Positions 22,166-32,339 are shown, numbered from the stretch's first letter. The stretch is DNA of 64,000 bases from Pseudomonadota bacterium (GCA_021801265.1 JAJYYE010000001.1:248001-312000), one strand, 5' to 3'. The notes: generated by a model from the sequence alone, not told the origin. Translations and numbers: made by a program.

Positions 22166-23080
22166 TTAGATGAGGAAATGGTGCCACAGGGGTAAAGTCA
22201 GCAACACCAATAAAGTCGAGGCGGTGGCCGTGGTGGCATACATTTCCGTATCCAGCCCAAATCGATCACAGAGCACCAACCCCAAAACCATTGTCGGTGT
22301 GGCGGCTTCCAGCACGACCGCAATACGGGTATCACCCGACAAACCCAAGGCCGTCACCATCAGCAGCACCGCCAGCGGCATGAGCACCAGCTGGATGGAC
22401 AACGCAGGGCTGACTTTCAGCAAATGCTTCGGCGTAAGCGTTGCCAAACGCAAACTCATCCCCAACGCAATCAGCATAATCGGCACTACCGCCGCACCCA
22501 GCCGATCTAAAAAGGCACCCGCCCAATCAGGCTGCGACACACCGACCAAATTTAGCAGTGTACCAATTACGGCGGCCCACAACGGCGGCACCTTGAGCAG
22601 CGATTTAAGCGGATGAATGGTTTCCTGATGCGTGCCAAATCGCGCCGCCAGTAAAATACCTAACGAAAGCAAGAGCGGCGTGCAAGCGAACAGATCATAT
22701 TGAATCGCAATGGCTCGGCCTTCGTCACCAAACAAACTGGCCAACAAGGGCAATCCCATATAGGTTGCGTTCGGGAAGCTGGCCGCCAACAACAACGCAC
22801 CATATTGGCCTCGGGACACGTGCATCCAACGCCCAACCACGGCCATCGCAGCCATTGAGACCAGCACACCGGTGGCCGCCGCTAACGCAATTTTAACGGT
22901 GTCCACGCCCAGTGGCGCACGCCATAAAACCGCCAGCACCAGTGCGGGCAGAAACACGTAATACACTGCCGTGGTTAATGCCCCACGGGCTCGCTCGGCC
23001 GTCCATCCGCCAAAACCAAAATACCGCCAGAGCACCCCCAAACCGATGGTGAATGCCATTTGCGCGATGACACTCACCAT
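22166..23080 (-). CDS. AEC-family permease (auxin-efflux-carrier fold)
   Basis: A 304-residue inner-membrane protein with about ten hydrophobic helices in two halves, matching the AEC family (MdcF/YfdV-like). Landmarks are LLAASFPNATYMGLPLLASLFGD in the first half and LGLVLCDRFGLD near the end. Bacterial members move small organic acids or malonate; the substrate cannot be read here. ATG at 23080 follows GGAG at good spacing. Same strand as the FKBP gene, 24 bases away. Confidence 0.85.
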   Translation of the reverse strand: MVSVIAQMAFTIGLGVLWRYFGFGGWTAERARGALTTAVYYVFLPALVLAVLWRAPLGVDTVKIALAAATGVLVSMAAMAVVGRWMHVSRGQYGALLLAASFPNATYMGLPLLASLFGDEGRAIAIQYDLFACTPLLLSLGILLAARFGTHQETIHPLKSLLKVPPLWAAVIGTLLNLVGVSQPDWAGAFLDRLGAAVVPIMLIALGMSLRLATLTPKHLLKVSPALSIQLVLMPLAVLLMVTALGLSGDTRIAVVLEAATPTMVLGLVLCDRFGLDTEMYATTATASTLLVLLTLPLWHHFLI

Positions 23081-23140
23081 GCCCGAGCTCCTTCGCTATT
23101 TTTAATGCCGACGCTTGATGCGCAGGCTTATTTCCCAGGT

Positions 23141-23518
23141 TTATTGCTGCTGGCTTTCGGCTTGAGATTGCGCAATTTCGGTCCGTACTTGATCCATATC
23201 CAGCGCTTTCACTTTGCCGATTAACTCATCCAAGGCCTGGCGCGGCAACACACCGGCCTGGTTGAACAGCAGAATTTTTTCGCGAAACACCATCAAGGTC
23301 GGAATTGAGCGAATCTGGAAATAGGCGCCTAATTGCTGATCAGCTTCGGTATTGGCTTTGGCAAACGCCACATCAGGATGCGCTTCGGCCGCTGCTTCAA
23401 ATATCGGCGCGAACGAACGGCAGGGCCCACACCACGGCGCCCAAAAATCGATAATCAGGACATCATTATCGCTAATCAAGCGGTCAATCGTGGCGAAGGT
23501 GGCTTCATGAATGGTCAT
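23141..23518 (-). CDS. Thioredoxin-family protein
   Basis: A 125-residue thioredoxin fold with the canonical active site WCGPC (C30, C33) and cis-proline in SIPT (P73). No signal peptide, so it is a cytoplasmic disulfide reductant. It diverges from housekeeping TrxA in the C-terminal 30 residues (an acidic/Gln-rich tail ending QSQAESQQQ), so it is more likely an accessory thioredoxin. ATG at 23518 follows GGAGA. Confidence 0.9.
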   Translation of the reverse strand: MTIHEATFATIDRLISDNDVLIIDFWAPWCGPCRSFAPIFEAAAEAHPDVAFAKANTEADQQLGAYFQIRSIPTLMVFREKILLFNQAGVLPRQALDELIGKVKALDMDQVRTEIAQSQAESQQQ

Positions 23519-23591
23519 TAGCAGGTCTCCAAAAGCTAAAAATTGCGTTAAGATTTGGGCTTAACTTGGGGTAAAAATTTAAGCAGTGCCA

Positions 23592-24203
23592 TTATTCGAA
23601 GGCGGCAATCATCGCAGAAAGATGTCGCACCGTCAGATCAAGCCGCTCGGCGCCCAGCACTCGCTGACGATCTGTAAACTTAATTGGCAGACGCTCCACC
23701 AGACGGTACACCACCCAAACGGGGTCATCCCAGCGGGAATCCTCCCGTTGCATGGGTTCGGGTGCTGAGTCGTCAGCGTTCATAATCCGCCGTAAAAAAC
23801 TGCGCAACCGATCCACTGCCTCGGCAGATTCAGTCAACTGTGCGACCGGCAATAGCGTTACCTCTGCCTGAATCAGGCCATCCCGCTCAATCCAGGATCG
23901 GTTCACCCGGAAACGCCTCAATCCCTGCGTATCAATATGCAGCATGCCATCGGCGGCTAAATCGGTATCCACGATCTCCGCCGTAGTACCTACCGGATAA
24001 AACTCGGTGGCATCAAAGTCGGCCTCGCCGGACAGCACTTCACCGCCCTGCATGATGAGCACCACCCCGAAGGGGCGCGATTCTCGCAGACTCGCCCGTA
24101 CCATGTCGATATAGCGGGTTTCAAAAATTCTCAAGGGCAAATAGCTGCCGGGGAATAAAACGGTATGCAGCGGGAACAAGGGCAGAATTTGGGGGGTAGT
24201 CAT
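23592..24203 (-). CDS. LON N-terminal-domain protein
   Basis: A 203-residue stand-alone LON substrate-binding domain (start MTTPQILPLFPLHTVLFPG, then PLRIFETRYIDMV). There is no ATPase or protease domain. Such proteins are common in proteobacteria, often next to mpl as here (36 bases), but have no established role. ATG at 24203. Confidence 0.88.
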   Translation of the reverse strand: MTTPQILPLFPLHTVLFPGSYLPLRIFETRYIDMVRASLRESRPFGVVLIMQGGEVLSGEADFDATEFYPVGTTAEIVDTDLAADGMLHIDTQGLRRFRVNRSWIERDGLIQAEVTLLPVAQLTESAEAVDRLRSFLRRIMNADDSAPEPMQREDSRWDDPVWVVYRLVERLPIKFTDRQRVLGAERLDLTVRHLSAMIAAFE

Positions 24204-24238
24204 GCCAGCACATCCTCAGTCATCGGCAAGCGTAAACT

Positions 24239-25609
24239 TTAGCCCGCCACCACCAAACCTGCTGCTCCGGCGGCCAAGGCATCCAGCAAACGCTGATGCA
24301 CACCATCGAAGCTCCCATTGCTCATCACCAATACCCGATCACCCGGTCGGCACAGGGCCAACACGGCAGCCAGCACACCGTCCACCGTGGACGGAAACTG
24401 GGCGCGCGCGCCCAGTTCGGCCAATGCCGTTTGCGGCGACCAATCCAAATTTTCCGGACTATGAAACACGACGGCATCGGCATCGTTGAGCGCGCTCGCC
24501 AAGGTATCTTTGTGAACACCCGCCCGCATGGTGTTTGAACGGGGATCGACCACCGCGATCAACCGTCCCGGTTGTTGCTCAAACCCCTCGCGCAGGGCCG
24601 AAATGGTTTCAACAATGGCGGTGGGATGATGCGCGAAATCATCAAACACCGTAACGCCCGCTGCTGTCCCACGATTTTGCAAACGCCGTGCCACGCCGGT
24701 AAATTCTGCCAGGGCCGCCAGTCCTTGCGCTGGCAGTACGCCCGCAAACCGCGCCAAAGCCAGCGCCGCCAAGGCATTGAGCCGATTATGCCGCCCCAAA
24801 ATGCTGGGCGGCATGTCACCTAGCGGCTGATTATTTAACCAGACTGTACGGCCCGCTAATCGCCAGGGCTGCGCCGATTCCGCACTGCCAAACCGTTCTA
24901 CCGGCGACCAGCAACCCTGTGCCAGCACCCACTCCAAGGCAGGGGTTTGATCCACCATCACCACCAAGCCCTGGTTTGGAATAATCCGCAACAAGTGCGC
25001 AAACTGCCGCTCAATCGCGGCCAAATCAGGAAAAATGTCAGCATGATCAAACTCAAGATTATTCAGAATTGCACCGCGTGGCCGGTAGTGCAGAAATTTT
25101 GAGCGCTTATCGAAAAACGCTGTGTCATATTCATCGGCTTCAATCACAAAAAAGGGCGTTTGCCCCAAGCGTGCGCTGACGCCGAAGTTCGCCGGCACAC
25201 CGCCAATCAAAAAGCCCGGTTTCATCCCCGCGAACTCCAACATCCAAGCCAACATCGCGCTGGTCGTGGTTTTACCATGGGTACCCGCCACCGCCAGCAC
25301 AAATTTATCCCGCAGAACTTCTTCGCCCAGCCATTGCGGGCCAGAACGATACCGATAGAAACCGGACAACATCTCGTTAATCACCGGCATATCGCGGCGC
25401 ATCACGTTACCGACGATAATTTCCGCATCGTGCGGCAAGGGGGCATTCATCTCGGTTTGCACGGCAATGCCCGCCTGAGCGAGCTGGTCACTCATCGGTG
25501 GATAAATTGCATGATCGCGACCAGACACCTCATAACCCATTGCCTTGGCGATCTGCGCCAACGAGCCCATAAAGGTGCCCGCAATCCCTAAAATGTGAAT
25601 TTTTTTCAC
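24239..25609 (-). CDS. mpl: Murein tripeptide ligase Mpl
   Basis: Mpl ligates recycled L-Ala-gamma-D-Glu-meso-DAP tripeptide to UDP-MurNAc, a murein-recycling step. The Mur-ligase ATP motif GTHGKTTTSAM is at about residues 109-119, with DEYDTAFFDKRSKF and NLEFDHADIF downstream as in Mpl rather than MurC. The start is GTG at 25607-25609 (KKIHILGIAGTFMG follows); an open frame upstream overlaps the neighbouring gene and is not homologous. 456 residues, normal length. Confidence 0.93.
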   Translation of the reverse strand: MKKIHILGIAGTFMGSLAQIAKAMGYEVSGRDHAIYPPMSDQLAQAGIAVQTEMNAPLPHDAEIIVGNVMRRDMPVINEMLSGFYRYRSGPQWLGEEVLRDKFVLAVAGTHGKTTTSAMLAWMLEFAGMKPGFLIGGVPANFGVSARLGQTPFFVIEADEYDTAFFDKRSKFLHYRPRGAILNNLEFDHADIFPDLAAIERQFAHLLRIIPNQGLVVMVDQTPALEWVLAQGCWSPVERFGSAESAQPWRLAGRTVWLNNQPLGDMPPSILGRHNRLNALAALALARFAGVLPAQGLAALAEFTGVARRLQNRGTAAGVTVFDDFAHHPTAIVETISALREGFEQQPGRLIAVVDPRSNTMRAGVHKDTLASALNDADAVVFHSPENLDWSPQTALAELGARAQFPSTVDGVLAAVLALCRPGDRVLVMSNGSFDGVHQRLLDALAAGAAGLVVAG

Positions 25610-25643
25610 AATACGCTCATCCCAGTACCCATAAAATGGTTGA

Positions 25644-26180
25644 TCAAAACAGCGAGTTTGCCAGTAAAACAACCAATGCAGAAATAATGTAATAACCCAG
25701 CGCGATGAATATACCCGGCCCAACACCTACCTCCAGCGTGCGCCGGTAAATCTGCCCCACCACCACCAGGTTCCAAATAAACAGGCCCATCATCAGCCAT
25801 TCACTCACGCCCATGGTGTCAGGCAGCGCGGCTGGCATCGGCACCACGAGCCACATCAGGGCCAATACCAAACCCAGCATGCCGAGTGCACCGAGCAGGG
25901 CAGTCAAGAGTTGCGCCAATCGTGCAGAGCGCTGCCGAAAAAACACCCAGCTCCCTGAGTAAGCGCCGATTAACGCCATGTCGAGCACATTATCGAGCAC
26001 GCCTTGCCCTGCCGTGTTTACCCAATCGGCCGACTCGTCTTGATTGACAAACCCTAAGATCAAGCCGCAAAGCACAAACCACAACGCCGCCCACGTCGTC
26101 ATCCGCCAGCCGACAGGCATATCCTGAGGCCCTACACGCAGCAGCAAAAGCAGTGCGAACTGCCGTAGCACGTCAAACAT
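25644..26180 (-). CDS. Small inner-membrane protein of unknown function
   Basis: 178 residues from the ATG at 26180, which has AAGGA seven bases upstream. About five hydrophobic helices; the middle carries [12 protein letters not shown], likely a cytoplasmic loop, and the C-terminal part [23 protein letters not shown] resembles Yip1-type membrane proteins. I do not recognise a specific family. It lies 34 bases upstream of mpl and divergent from recQ, so it may be co-transcribed with mpl. Confidence 0.75.
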   Translation of the reverse strand: MFDVLRQFALLLLLRVGPQDMPVGWRMTTWAALWFVLCGLILGFVNQDESADWVNTAGQGVLDNVLDMALIGAYSGSWVFFRQRSARLAQLLTALLGALGMLGLVLALMWLVVPMPAALPDTMGVSEWLMMGLFIWNLVVVGQIYRRTLEVGVGPGIFIALGYYIISALVVLLANSLF

Positions 26181-26298
26181 CCGAAAGTCCTTGCGCAAAG
26201 AAACAGCACCACAAATTCACGTCAAAACAGCATGCTATAGTACACGCGCAACCCGAGCGATTTACCGTGAAACCGACTGCTCGTGGTGTAATACCGCC

Positions 26299-28464
26299 AT
26301 GAATCAACGCTCAGCCATCGAAATCCTGCACACCATTTTTGGTTACACCGTCTTTCGCGAACCGCAAGATGCCGTCATCAATACGGTCATGAGCGGCCGC
26401 GACGCACTGGTGATCATGCCCACCGGTGGCGGTAAATCGTTATGTTATCAAGTGCCTGCGATTGCCTTGCCCGGAACGGCGATTGTGGTTTCCCCGCTGA
26501 TCGCTCTGATGCAGGATCAAGTCGCGGCGCTCACCCAAGCAGGGGTGGTTGCGGCGTTTCTGAATTCAACCCAAACCGCCGAACAATCGCGCGCCGTGCA
26601 AGCCCAGTTACGCGCCGGTCAATTGGATTTGCTGTATGTTGCGCCGGAACGGTTGCTGCTACCCGCCACACTCGCCCTGCTCAGTACGGTAACAATCAAC
26701 CTGATTGCCATTGACGAGGCCCATTGCGTTTCACAATGGGGGCACGATTTCCGCCCCGAATACATTCGCCTGGGTGAACTGGCCGACCATTTTCCCAACG
26801 TGCCGCGCATCGCACTCACCGCCACAGCCGATGAAACCACGCGCGACGAGATGAATCAGCGGCTGCGTTTAACGAATGCCCGTGTGTTTATCAGCGGATT
26901 CGATCGCCCCAACATCCGCTATCACATCGACCAAAACAGCGGCAAGATCGGTGCACGAGAACAACTGCTGCAGTTCATCCGCGGCAACCACGCGGGCGAG
27001 GCGGGTATCGTGTACTGCTTATCGCGCAAGCGCGTCGAAGAAATCGCCGTGTGGCTAAGCAACCAAGGGTTAACCGCCCTGGCCTATCACGCTGGCCTGC
27101 CGTCGGCGCAGCGCGAACGCTGCCTGCGGCGCTTTCTGGATGAAGACAGCGTCATCGTTGTGGCCACGATCGCCTTTGGCATGGGCATCGACAAACCCGA
27201 TGTGCGGTTTGTGGCTCACTTGAATTTACCCAAAAGCATCGAAGCCTATTATCAAGAAACGGGACGCGCCGGACGTGATGGCCTGCCCGCCGACGCGTGG
27301 ATGCGCTATGGCTTGCAAGATGTGATTACCCTGCGCCAAATGATGGCCGAGTCCACCGCCGAGGAATCCATCAAGCGCATTGAGCAACACAAACTCGATG
27401 CCATGCTGGGCTTATCCGAAGCGACTGCCTGCCGCCGCCAGACCTTGCTGGGTTATTTCGGCGAACACTTGGCCGAACCCTGCGGCAATTGCGATAACTG
27501 CCTAAACCCGCCCGAAACCTGGAATGCCAGCCTACCGGCGCAACAGGCGCTTTCCTGCGTGCATCGCACGGGGCAACGCTTCGGCGTGAATTATTTGATT
27601 GATGTCCTGCGTGGTAAAATCGATGCGCGGATTCGCCAGTTCGGTCACGATCAACTGGGCGTGTTTGGTATCGGCCATGCGTTATCTGCAGATAGCTGGC
27701 GCGGCCTGTATCGCCAATTGATTGCCCAAGGCTTGCTCATCGTCGATACCCAGGGCCATGGCGGCCTGGCCTTGGCCGAGCGTTGCCGCCCGGTATTACA
27801 AGGGCGAGAAGCCGTTTGGCTGCGCCGCGACACCAAATCCACCGAAAAAACCGCTCGCCCACCGCGTGGCAGCATTCAGTTCGCCTCGCCCCAAGATACC
27901 GCGCTGTGGGAAGCGTTGCGCGCCTGCCGCAAAGCCTTGGCTTTGCGGCAGGGCGTGCCGCCGTTCACCATTTTCCACGATACCACCTTGCTCGACATGT
28001 TGAATGCGCGCCCCGCAACGCCTGCCGAATTTGCCCGCATCTCTGGCGTCGGAGCGCGCAAACAGGAAGCCTACAGCGCAGCCTTTTTAGCCGTTATCAC
28101 GCCCTTTGTCGATCAACCCGGCGCAGGGGCAACCCCTGTCAAAACCGCCTTGCGCGAAACGACCGAGGAAACGCTCGCCCTATTTCGCAGCGGCATGAAT
28201 ATCCCCGCCATTGCCCAGCATCGCGGGCTGAAACCCACCACCATCTATACGCATTTGGCTGAATTAATTCAGAAAGGCGATGCAACGCTGGCGGAAGTCG
28301 TCGAACTTTCGCCCGAAGAAATTACCCGCATCATTTCGGTGATGCGCGTGCAAACCGAACCCGGGGTGAAACCCGTTTTCGACGCGCTGCAGAGTGCCTA
28401 TTCCTATGATATTTTGCGCTGCATTCAGGCATCGAAAGCCCACTGGGATAACGGTGGGCAGTAA
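26299..28464 (+). CDS. recQ: ATP-dependent DNA helicase RecQ, long form
   Basis: RecQ is a 3'-5' superfamily 2 helicase for recombination and fork repair. GGGKS (residues 43-47), DEAH (137-140) and [10 protein letters not shown] are the helicase motifs; the zinc cysteines follow in CGNCDNC; then RQC, and an HRDC domain around residues 545-620. The protein has 721 residues against about 610 in E. coli: the last 80 residues form a further helix-turn-helix ([20 protein letters not shown]), matching the HTH_40 type found in some RecQ. ATG at 26299 by homology; 36 more codons are open upstream. Confidence 0.95.
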   Translation: MNQRSAIEILHTIFGYTVFREPQDAVINTVMSGRDALVIMPTGGGKSLCYQVPAIALPGTAIVVSPLIALMQDQVAALTQAGVVAAFLNSTQTAEQSRAVQAQLRAGQLDLLYVAPERLLLPATLALLSTVTINLIAIDEAHCVSQWGHDFRPEYIRLGELADHFPNVPRIALTATADETTRDEMNQRLRLTNARVFISGFDRPNIRYHIDQNSGKIGAREQLLQFIRGNHAGEAGIVYCLSRKRVEEIAVWLSNQGLTALAYHAGLPSAQRERCLRRFLDEDSVIVVATIAFGMGIDKPDVRFVAHLNLPKSIEAYYQETGRAGRDGLPADAWMRYGLQDVITLRQMMAESTAEESIKRIEQHKLDAMLGLSEATACRRQTLLGYFGEHLAEPCGNCDNCLNPPETWNASLPAQQALSCVHRTGQRFGVNYLIDVLRGKIDARIRQFGHDQLGVFGIGHALSADSWRGLYRQLIAQGLLIVDTQGHGGLALAERCRPVLQGREAVWLRRDTKSTEKTARPPRGSIQFASPQDTALWEALRACRKALALRQGVPPFTIFHDTTLLDMLNARPATPAEFARISGVGARKQEAYSAAFLAVITPFVDQPGAGATPVKTALRETTEETLALFRSGMNIPAIAQHRGLKPTTIYTHLAELIQKGDATLAEVVELSPEEITRIISVMRVQTEPGVKPVFDALQSAYSYDILRCIQASKAHWDNGGQ

Positions 28465-28499
28465 AAAACCGCCGCCCCATGCCGGGGCGGCGGTTTTTT
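28463..28499. terminator. Bidirectional terminator between recQ and the flavoprotein gene
   Basis: A GC-rich stem (CCGCCGCCCC / GGGGCGGCGG around a four-base ATGC centre) is flanked by A6 on the left and T6 on the right. It begins at the recQ stop codon and serves both convergent genes. Confidence 0.92.
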
Positions 28500-28510
28500 A
28501 CTGATGATGC

Positions 28511-29665
28511 TCAACGAATGGCGCGCAAATACCACCATTCGAACAACCGCTTACCATAATGCAACAAGCGGCATGGTGGCGAGATGAATTGGCGTTTTTC
28601 GTTGCGGAACACCACCACGGCACGATCGAGCATATCCATCACGCAAATCAATTCCCATGCGAAGGTTTCATTCGCGGGTTTGCCCGCGAACTCCGCCCGC
28701 AAATTCTTCGCGGCGACCACCGCCATTAAATCTGCCATATGCGCTTGTTTGGGTGCCCAATCGGGGGCGGGGTAACTGCCCGAATCCCCCACCACATACA
28801 CCCGCTCGAAACCTGCGACCTGGGCGGTGGCCTCGGCCCGAATCATGCCGCCCGGTGATTTCGGAAACGGCGCATTGTCCAGCCAGGCGGGGCCGGTCAT
28901 ACCGGGCATAAACAAAATCAGATCAGCCGCGAACTCACTGGCTTCTGTGACGATTTTATCGGCCTCAAATCGCACCATCTTTGCGCCGAGCTGCGTCTGG
29001 ATATCGAATTTCTTCATGCGCGCCAAGAGGTGGTCGACCACCGCTTCGCCCAGCCGATTACCTGGCCGAAACGAGGGATTAAAAAACACCAGTTTGAATT
29101 GATCCCGGCGGCCTTGCTGACGCAGTAGTCGATCGATGCCGAACAAGAGCTCAAACATTGGCCCGCCCCGCACGGCCGAAGGCTCGTTCGGGTTAGTCCC
29201 AAACCCCAGCGCAATCGTGCCGCCAGTCATGGTGGCCAGTCGATCGCGGATCGTTTCAGCGGCATCAATCCCTTCACACACGGCAATGGCATGCTCAATC
29301 CCCGGCAGGCGCTTCAGGAATCGCCCGCCGCTCGCGATGATTAAGCCATCATTATCTACCGCTGAGGTAACACCGTCGTGTTCCACCATGACGCGCCGAC
29401 CTTCGGCTTCCACCCCAACCACCCGACCGGGTTGATACTGCACATTCAGTCGCGCCAGTAACGGTTTTAAATTCACCATGATGTCGGCGCGGCTGCGCAG
29501 CTTGGCGGGCACCCAAATGAGACTGGGGTAATATTGCAAGGTCGGGGCGGGCGCAATCAAGGTGATGCACACATCAGGGCTGTGCTTACGCAACATTTTA
29601 ATGGCGGTGACGGCACCAAAGCCTGCACCAATCACGCTGATGCGTTTATTCATAGTCACGTTCAT
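28511..29665 (-). CDS. Sulfide:quinone-oxidoreductase-like FAD flavoprotein
   Basis: A 384-residue two-dinucleotide-fold flavoprotein (GAGFGAV at residues 13-19; second binding region near VYVVGDSGSYPAPDW) most like the SQR/FccB group, with a hydrophobic/aromatic C-terminus (LFEWWYLRAIR) suited to membrane attachment. Of the three SQR catalytic cysteines it keeps counterparts of the first (C130) and last (C341), but the middle position, in the GFGTNPNEPS region, has no cysteine. The ATG at 29665 overlaps the stop of the persulfide dioxygenase gene (ATGA); ATG at 29653 is an alternative. Sulfide oxidation is inferred from fold and neighbour. Confidence 0.75.
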   Translation of the reverse strand: MNVTMNKRISVIGAGFGAVTAIKMLRKHSPDVCITLIAPAPTLQYYPSLIWVPAKLRSRADIMVNLKPLLARLNVQYQPGRVVGVEAEGRRVMVEHDGVTSAVDNDGLIIASGGRFLKRLPGIEHAIAVCEGIDAAETIRDRLATMTGGTIALGFGTNPNEPSAVRGGPMFELLFGIDRLLRQQGRRDQFKLVFFNPSFRPGNRLGEAVVDHLLARMKKFDIQTQLGAKMVRFEADKIVTEASEFAADLILFMPGMTGPAWLDNAPFPKSPGGMIRAEATAQVAGFERVYVVGDSGSYPAPDWAPKQAHMADLMAVVAAKNLRAEFAGKPANETFAWELICVMDMLDRAVVVFRNEKRQFISPPCRLLHYGKRLFEWWYLRAIR

Positions 29666-30381
29666 GCGGCTTCTGTCTCGCCCGGTACGCGCGGCGCCGC
29701 GGCACCGCCGCAAAGCACATTCGCCGGTACGGCCACGTCAATCCGGTGCGGCTTGGGTAAATTGAGCGCCTGCATTTTCGCCACAAAAGCAGCCAAATCC
29801 AAACCCGCAATATACGGGTTGATGGTTTGCTCCTGCCCGACACTGCTCACCCGTTTGCCGTTGTAATCGTGACCGGGATAAATCAGTGTTTCATCGGGAA
29901 ACGCGAGCAGCTGTTGAATGCTGCGATAGAGCGATTCAGGCGAGCCTTGCTGAAAATCGGTACGGCCACAGGCATCAATCAAAATCGTATCACCGGTAAA
30001 CAGGCGATCTTCCCAACGATAGCTGGTGCAGCCATCGGTATGACCGGGGGTTGCCAGTGCGTGAATGCTGATGGAATCCATCTGAATGGTTTCACCGTTG
30101 GCAATCAAGCGATCCGCGCAATCAAGACCGGTACCTTTGCCCGCCACAAATTCAGCAGATGTCGCGTGACGCAAACGCCCGCCGCCGGTGATGTGATCGG
30201 CGTGCACATGGGTTTCCAGCACATATTTCAGCGTAAGCCCCAGTTCGGCCAACACCGACATATCGCGGTCGAACTGCTCATGTACCGGGTCAATCAACAG
30301 GGCCGACTTAGTCTGCTCATCAGCAATGAGGTAGGTGAACGTCGATGTGGGTTCATCAAATAACTGTTTGAAAATCGCCAT
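29662..30381 (-). CDS. Persulfide dioxygenase (ETHE1-type metallo-beta-lactamase fold)
   Basis: 239 residues. The iron site is visible as THVHADH (H58, H60, D62, H63), H114 in TPGHTDG, D131 in FTGDT and H171 in YPGHDYNG; GRTDFQQGS is the typical ETHE1 signature. Family members oxidise glutathione persulfide to sulfite. The overlapping downstream SQR-like gene would produce the persulfide, so the pair forms a sulfide detoxification or oxidation module. Divergent from the kinase gene at 30560. Confidence 0.9.
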   Translation of the reverse strand: MAIFKQLFDEPTSTFTYLIADEQTKSALLIDPVHEQFDRDMSVLAELGLTLKYVLETHVHADHITGGGRLRHATSAEFVAGKGTGLDCADRLIANGETIQMDSISIHALATPGHTDGCTSYRWEDRLFTGDTILIDACGRTDFQQGSPESLYRSIQQLLAFPDETLIYPGHDYNGKRVSSVGQEQTINPYIAGLDLAAFVAKMQALNLPKPHRIDVAVPANVLCGGAAAPRVPGETEAA

Positions 30382-30559
30382 GCCCTGCCCCTTGGTGTGT
30401 TTATGGGTGTATCAGTTATTTTATACACAAAATAACGCATTGCCTACCTACTTTTCCCCTATTTTTTCTTCAGTGGCCAATAGTTTTTCCCGGCAATTCC
30501 AAAGCCCGCTATGCTGTATATCTTGCCTCATTCAAAGAACCACCCTGCAAAGAACCACC

Positions 30560-31582
30560 ATGCCTCATTCATCGCGCGCTTTGATTGATTCCCGTATCCC
30601 TGCCTTAACGCAGTTTCTACACGAGCACCTGCCCAATGCGGCGGCACCACCGGTGTTGGCCTCCGCTGATGCCAGCGCCCGTCGCTACTGGCGGGTGCGG
30701 ATGGCGGATGGCAGCACCCGCATGATTATGGATGCCCCACCGCCCGGCGAAAATATCACCGGGTTTATCGCCATCCAAAAGCGCTTGCGGGCAGCGAATG
30801 TGCCCGTGCCGCAGGTATTTGCGCAAGATTCAGTACAGGGGTTCCTGATTCTCGAAGACCTCGGCGACTGTACGTTTTATCAATGGCGTCATGGGCATTC
30901 CACCACCGCAGTCAACGCGCAACTGCAAGCCGCAGTACGTTTATTGCCGAGCATTGCGGCCGCCGATGAGGCCGGTCTGCCTGAATTTGATCGCGCACGC
31001 CTCAATACCGAGATGGATCTCCTCCCCACGTGGTATATCACGCAGTATCACGGTCAGCCCTTTTCAGCCGAGCACAGCCAGCAATGGCAGCGTCTGCGTG
31101 ATGGAATCAGCGCCAAACTACACACCATGCCGCAGGTGTTTGTACATCGAGATTATCACAGCCGCAATTTAATGGTTCAGGACGAGCGCGCACAAGGCCA
31201 GCTCGTGACGATTGATTTTCAGGATGCGGTGCGTGGGCCCTTGGCGTATGACTTAGTATCATTACTGCGTGACAGCTACATCGACTGGCCCGCCGAGCAA
31301 GTCGCAGCCATGCAGGAACTATTTTGGAACAGCCTGCCCGCGCCATTACAGCAGGCGCAATCGCTGACCCAGTTTCGGCACGATTTTGCGTGGGTGGCGG
31401 TGCAGCGGCATTTGAAAGTATTAGGGATTTTCGCGCGGTTGAGTATTCGCGATGGTAAGCACGGTTATCTCAAAGACCTGCCGCTTACCTGGAAACATGT
31501 GCAGCGTGCTTTGGCGGACATCCCCGAATTGGCGCCACTAAGCGAGCTCCTCGCACCCTACGCCCCTAAAACCTCGACCTAG
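30560..31582 (+). CDS. AmgK-like anomeric sugar kinase (aminoglycoside phosphotransferase family)
   Basis: 340 residues from ATG 30560. The kinase catalytic loop reads HRDYHSRN (H196-N203) and the metal aspartate D219 is in TIDFQDAVRGPLAYDL, both very close to AmgK, which phosphorylates MurNAc/GlcNAc at C1 in cell-wall recycling. AmgK is usually beside the nucleotidyltransferase MurU; no murU is next to it here. A 12-base direct repeat (CAAAGAACCACC at 30533 and 30548) abuts the start codon; the frame is open for 75 codons upstream but that part looks non-coding. Confidence 0.8.
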   Translation: MPHSSRALIDSRIPALTQFLHEHLPNAAAPPVLASADASARRYWRVRMADGSTRMIMDAPPPGENITGFIAIQKRLRAANVPVPQVFAQDSVQGFLILEDLGDCTFYQWRHGHSTTAVNAQLQAAVRLLPSIAAADEAGLPEFDRARLNTEMDLLPTWYITQYHGQPFSAEHSQQWQRLRDGISAKLHTMPQVFVHRDYHSRNLMVQDERAQGQLVTIDFQDAVRGPLAYDLVSLLRDSYIDWPAEQVAAMQELFWNSLPAPLQQAQSLTQFRHDFAWVAVQRHLKVLGIFARLSIRDGKHGYLKDLPLTWKHVQRALADIPELAPLSELLAPYAPKTST

Positions 31583-31604
31583 GGACTGCCGACAAAACCA
31601 GTGC

Positions 31605-32201
31605 TTATTTTCGTTGAAAATTCGAGCCCGTTGAACCCGGCGCACCACCGGGGAATTGGCCTGAAATGCCGGGGTCCTTATACACATAAGGCTCGGGCGG
31701 GACGGGATTGTGTTGGTAGGGGGGCGGATAACTGCCCGCGCCAATTGACCAGCCCCCGGCACCCCCATTCACCCGCCACGAGGTACCCGTTGAGCCGCTA
31801 CCGGGGTAATACCCGGGTGCGGGGTAGCCGCCGTACGTGTTGTCGAGAATGAGGGGGGGCTGAAAATACTTTGGGCGTGCGGCCTCGGCCGCTTGGGCGG
31901 CGGCTTGCGCCCGGGCGGTTTTAGCCGCCTCTTTCGCCGCCAGCTCACGGCGCTGATCATATTGTTTGGCGAGGCTGTTAATCCCCTGATTATCACCGCC
32001 CGTGCCCGCGTTCGGTGCATCAATCACCCGCGTCCTGGCATCGACGCCACAAGGCGACCCCGAAAAAATCACCAAGCCATTTTTGTCTTTGCACTGATAT
32101 ACCGTGGTCTCTTCGGCCAAAACCACGCGAGAGAAAACACCGACACACAGGAAAACACCCACCAGACGCGATAATCCCCAAACAGGCAAATGTCGGCTCA
32201 T
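31605..32201 (-). CDS. Secreted DUF4124-domain protein
   Basis: 198 residues with an N-terminal signal peptide (hydrophobic core LVGVFLCVGVF, cleavage near VLAEE). The mature N-terminus is a DUF4124 domain (VYQCKDKNGLVIFSGSPCG, two cysteines likely bonded). The rest is low-complexity: Ala/Lys-rich, then Gly/Pro/Tyr-rich. GGAGG precedes ATG 32201. It is convergent with the kinase gene (22 bases). The function of DUF4124 is unknown; an envelope role is inferred. Confidence 0.8.
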   Translation of the reverse strand: MSRHLPVWGLSRLVGVFLCVGVFSRVVLAEETTVYQCKDKNGLVIFSGSPCGVDARTRVIDAPNAGTGGDNQGINSLAKQYDQRRELAAKEAAKTARAQAAAQAAEAARPKYFQPPLILDNTYGGYPAPGYYPGSGSTGTSWRVNGGAGGWSIGAGSYPPPYQHNPVPPEPYVYKDPGISGQFPGGAPGSTGSNFQRK

Positions 32202-32339
32202 GATCCACCCTCCTCCCCAGTTGATGCGTTAAATATGCGGCATCGCCCAGCGGGCCGCAAGCGATTCACCGAAACATCAGCCAAACGCAATCTGGAGAAT
32301 CACCCCGCGTCGCCGAAGGTTCCGCTCGGTTGATTTGAA

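Noticed and set aside
26199-26298. TATAGT near 26237 as recQ promoter
   Set aside because: No -35 at a usable distance.
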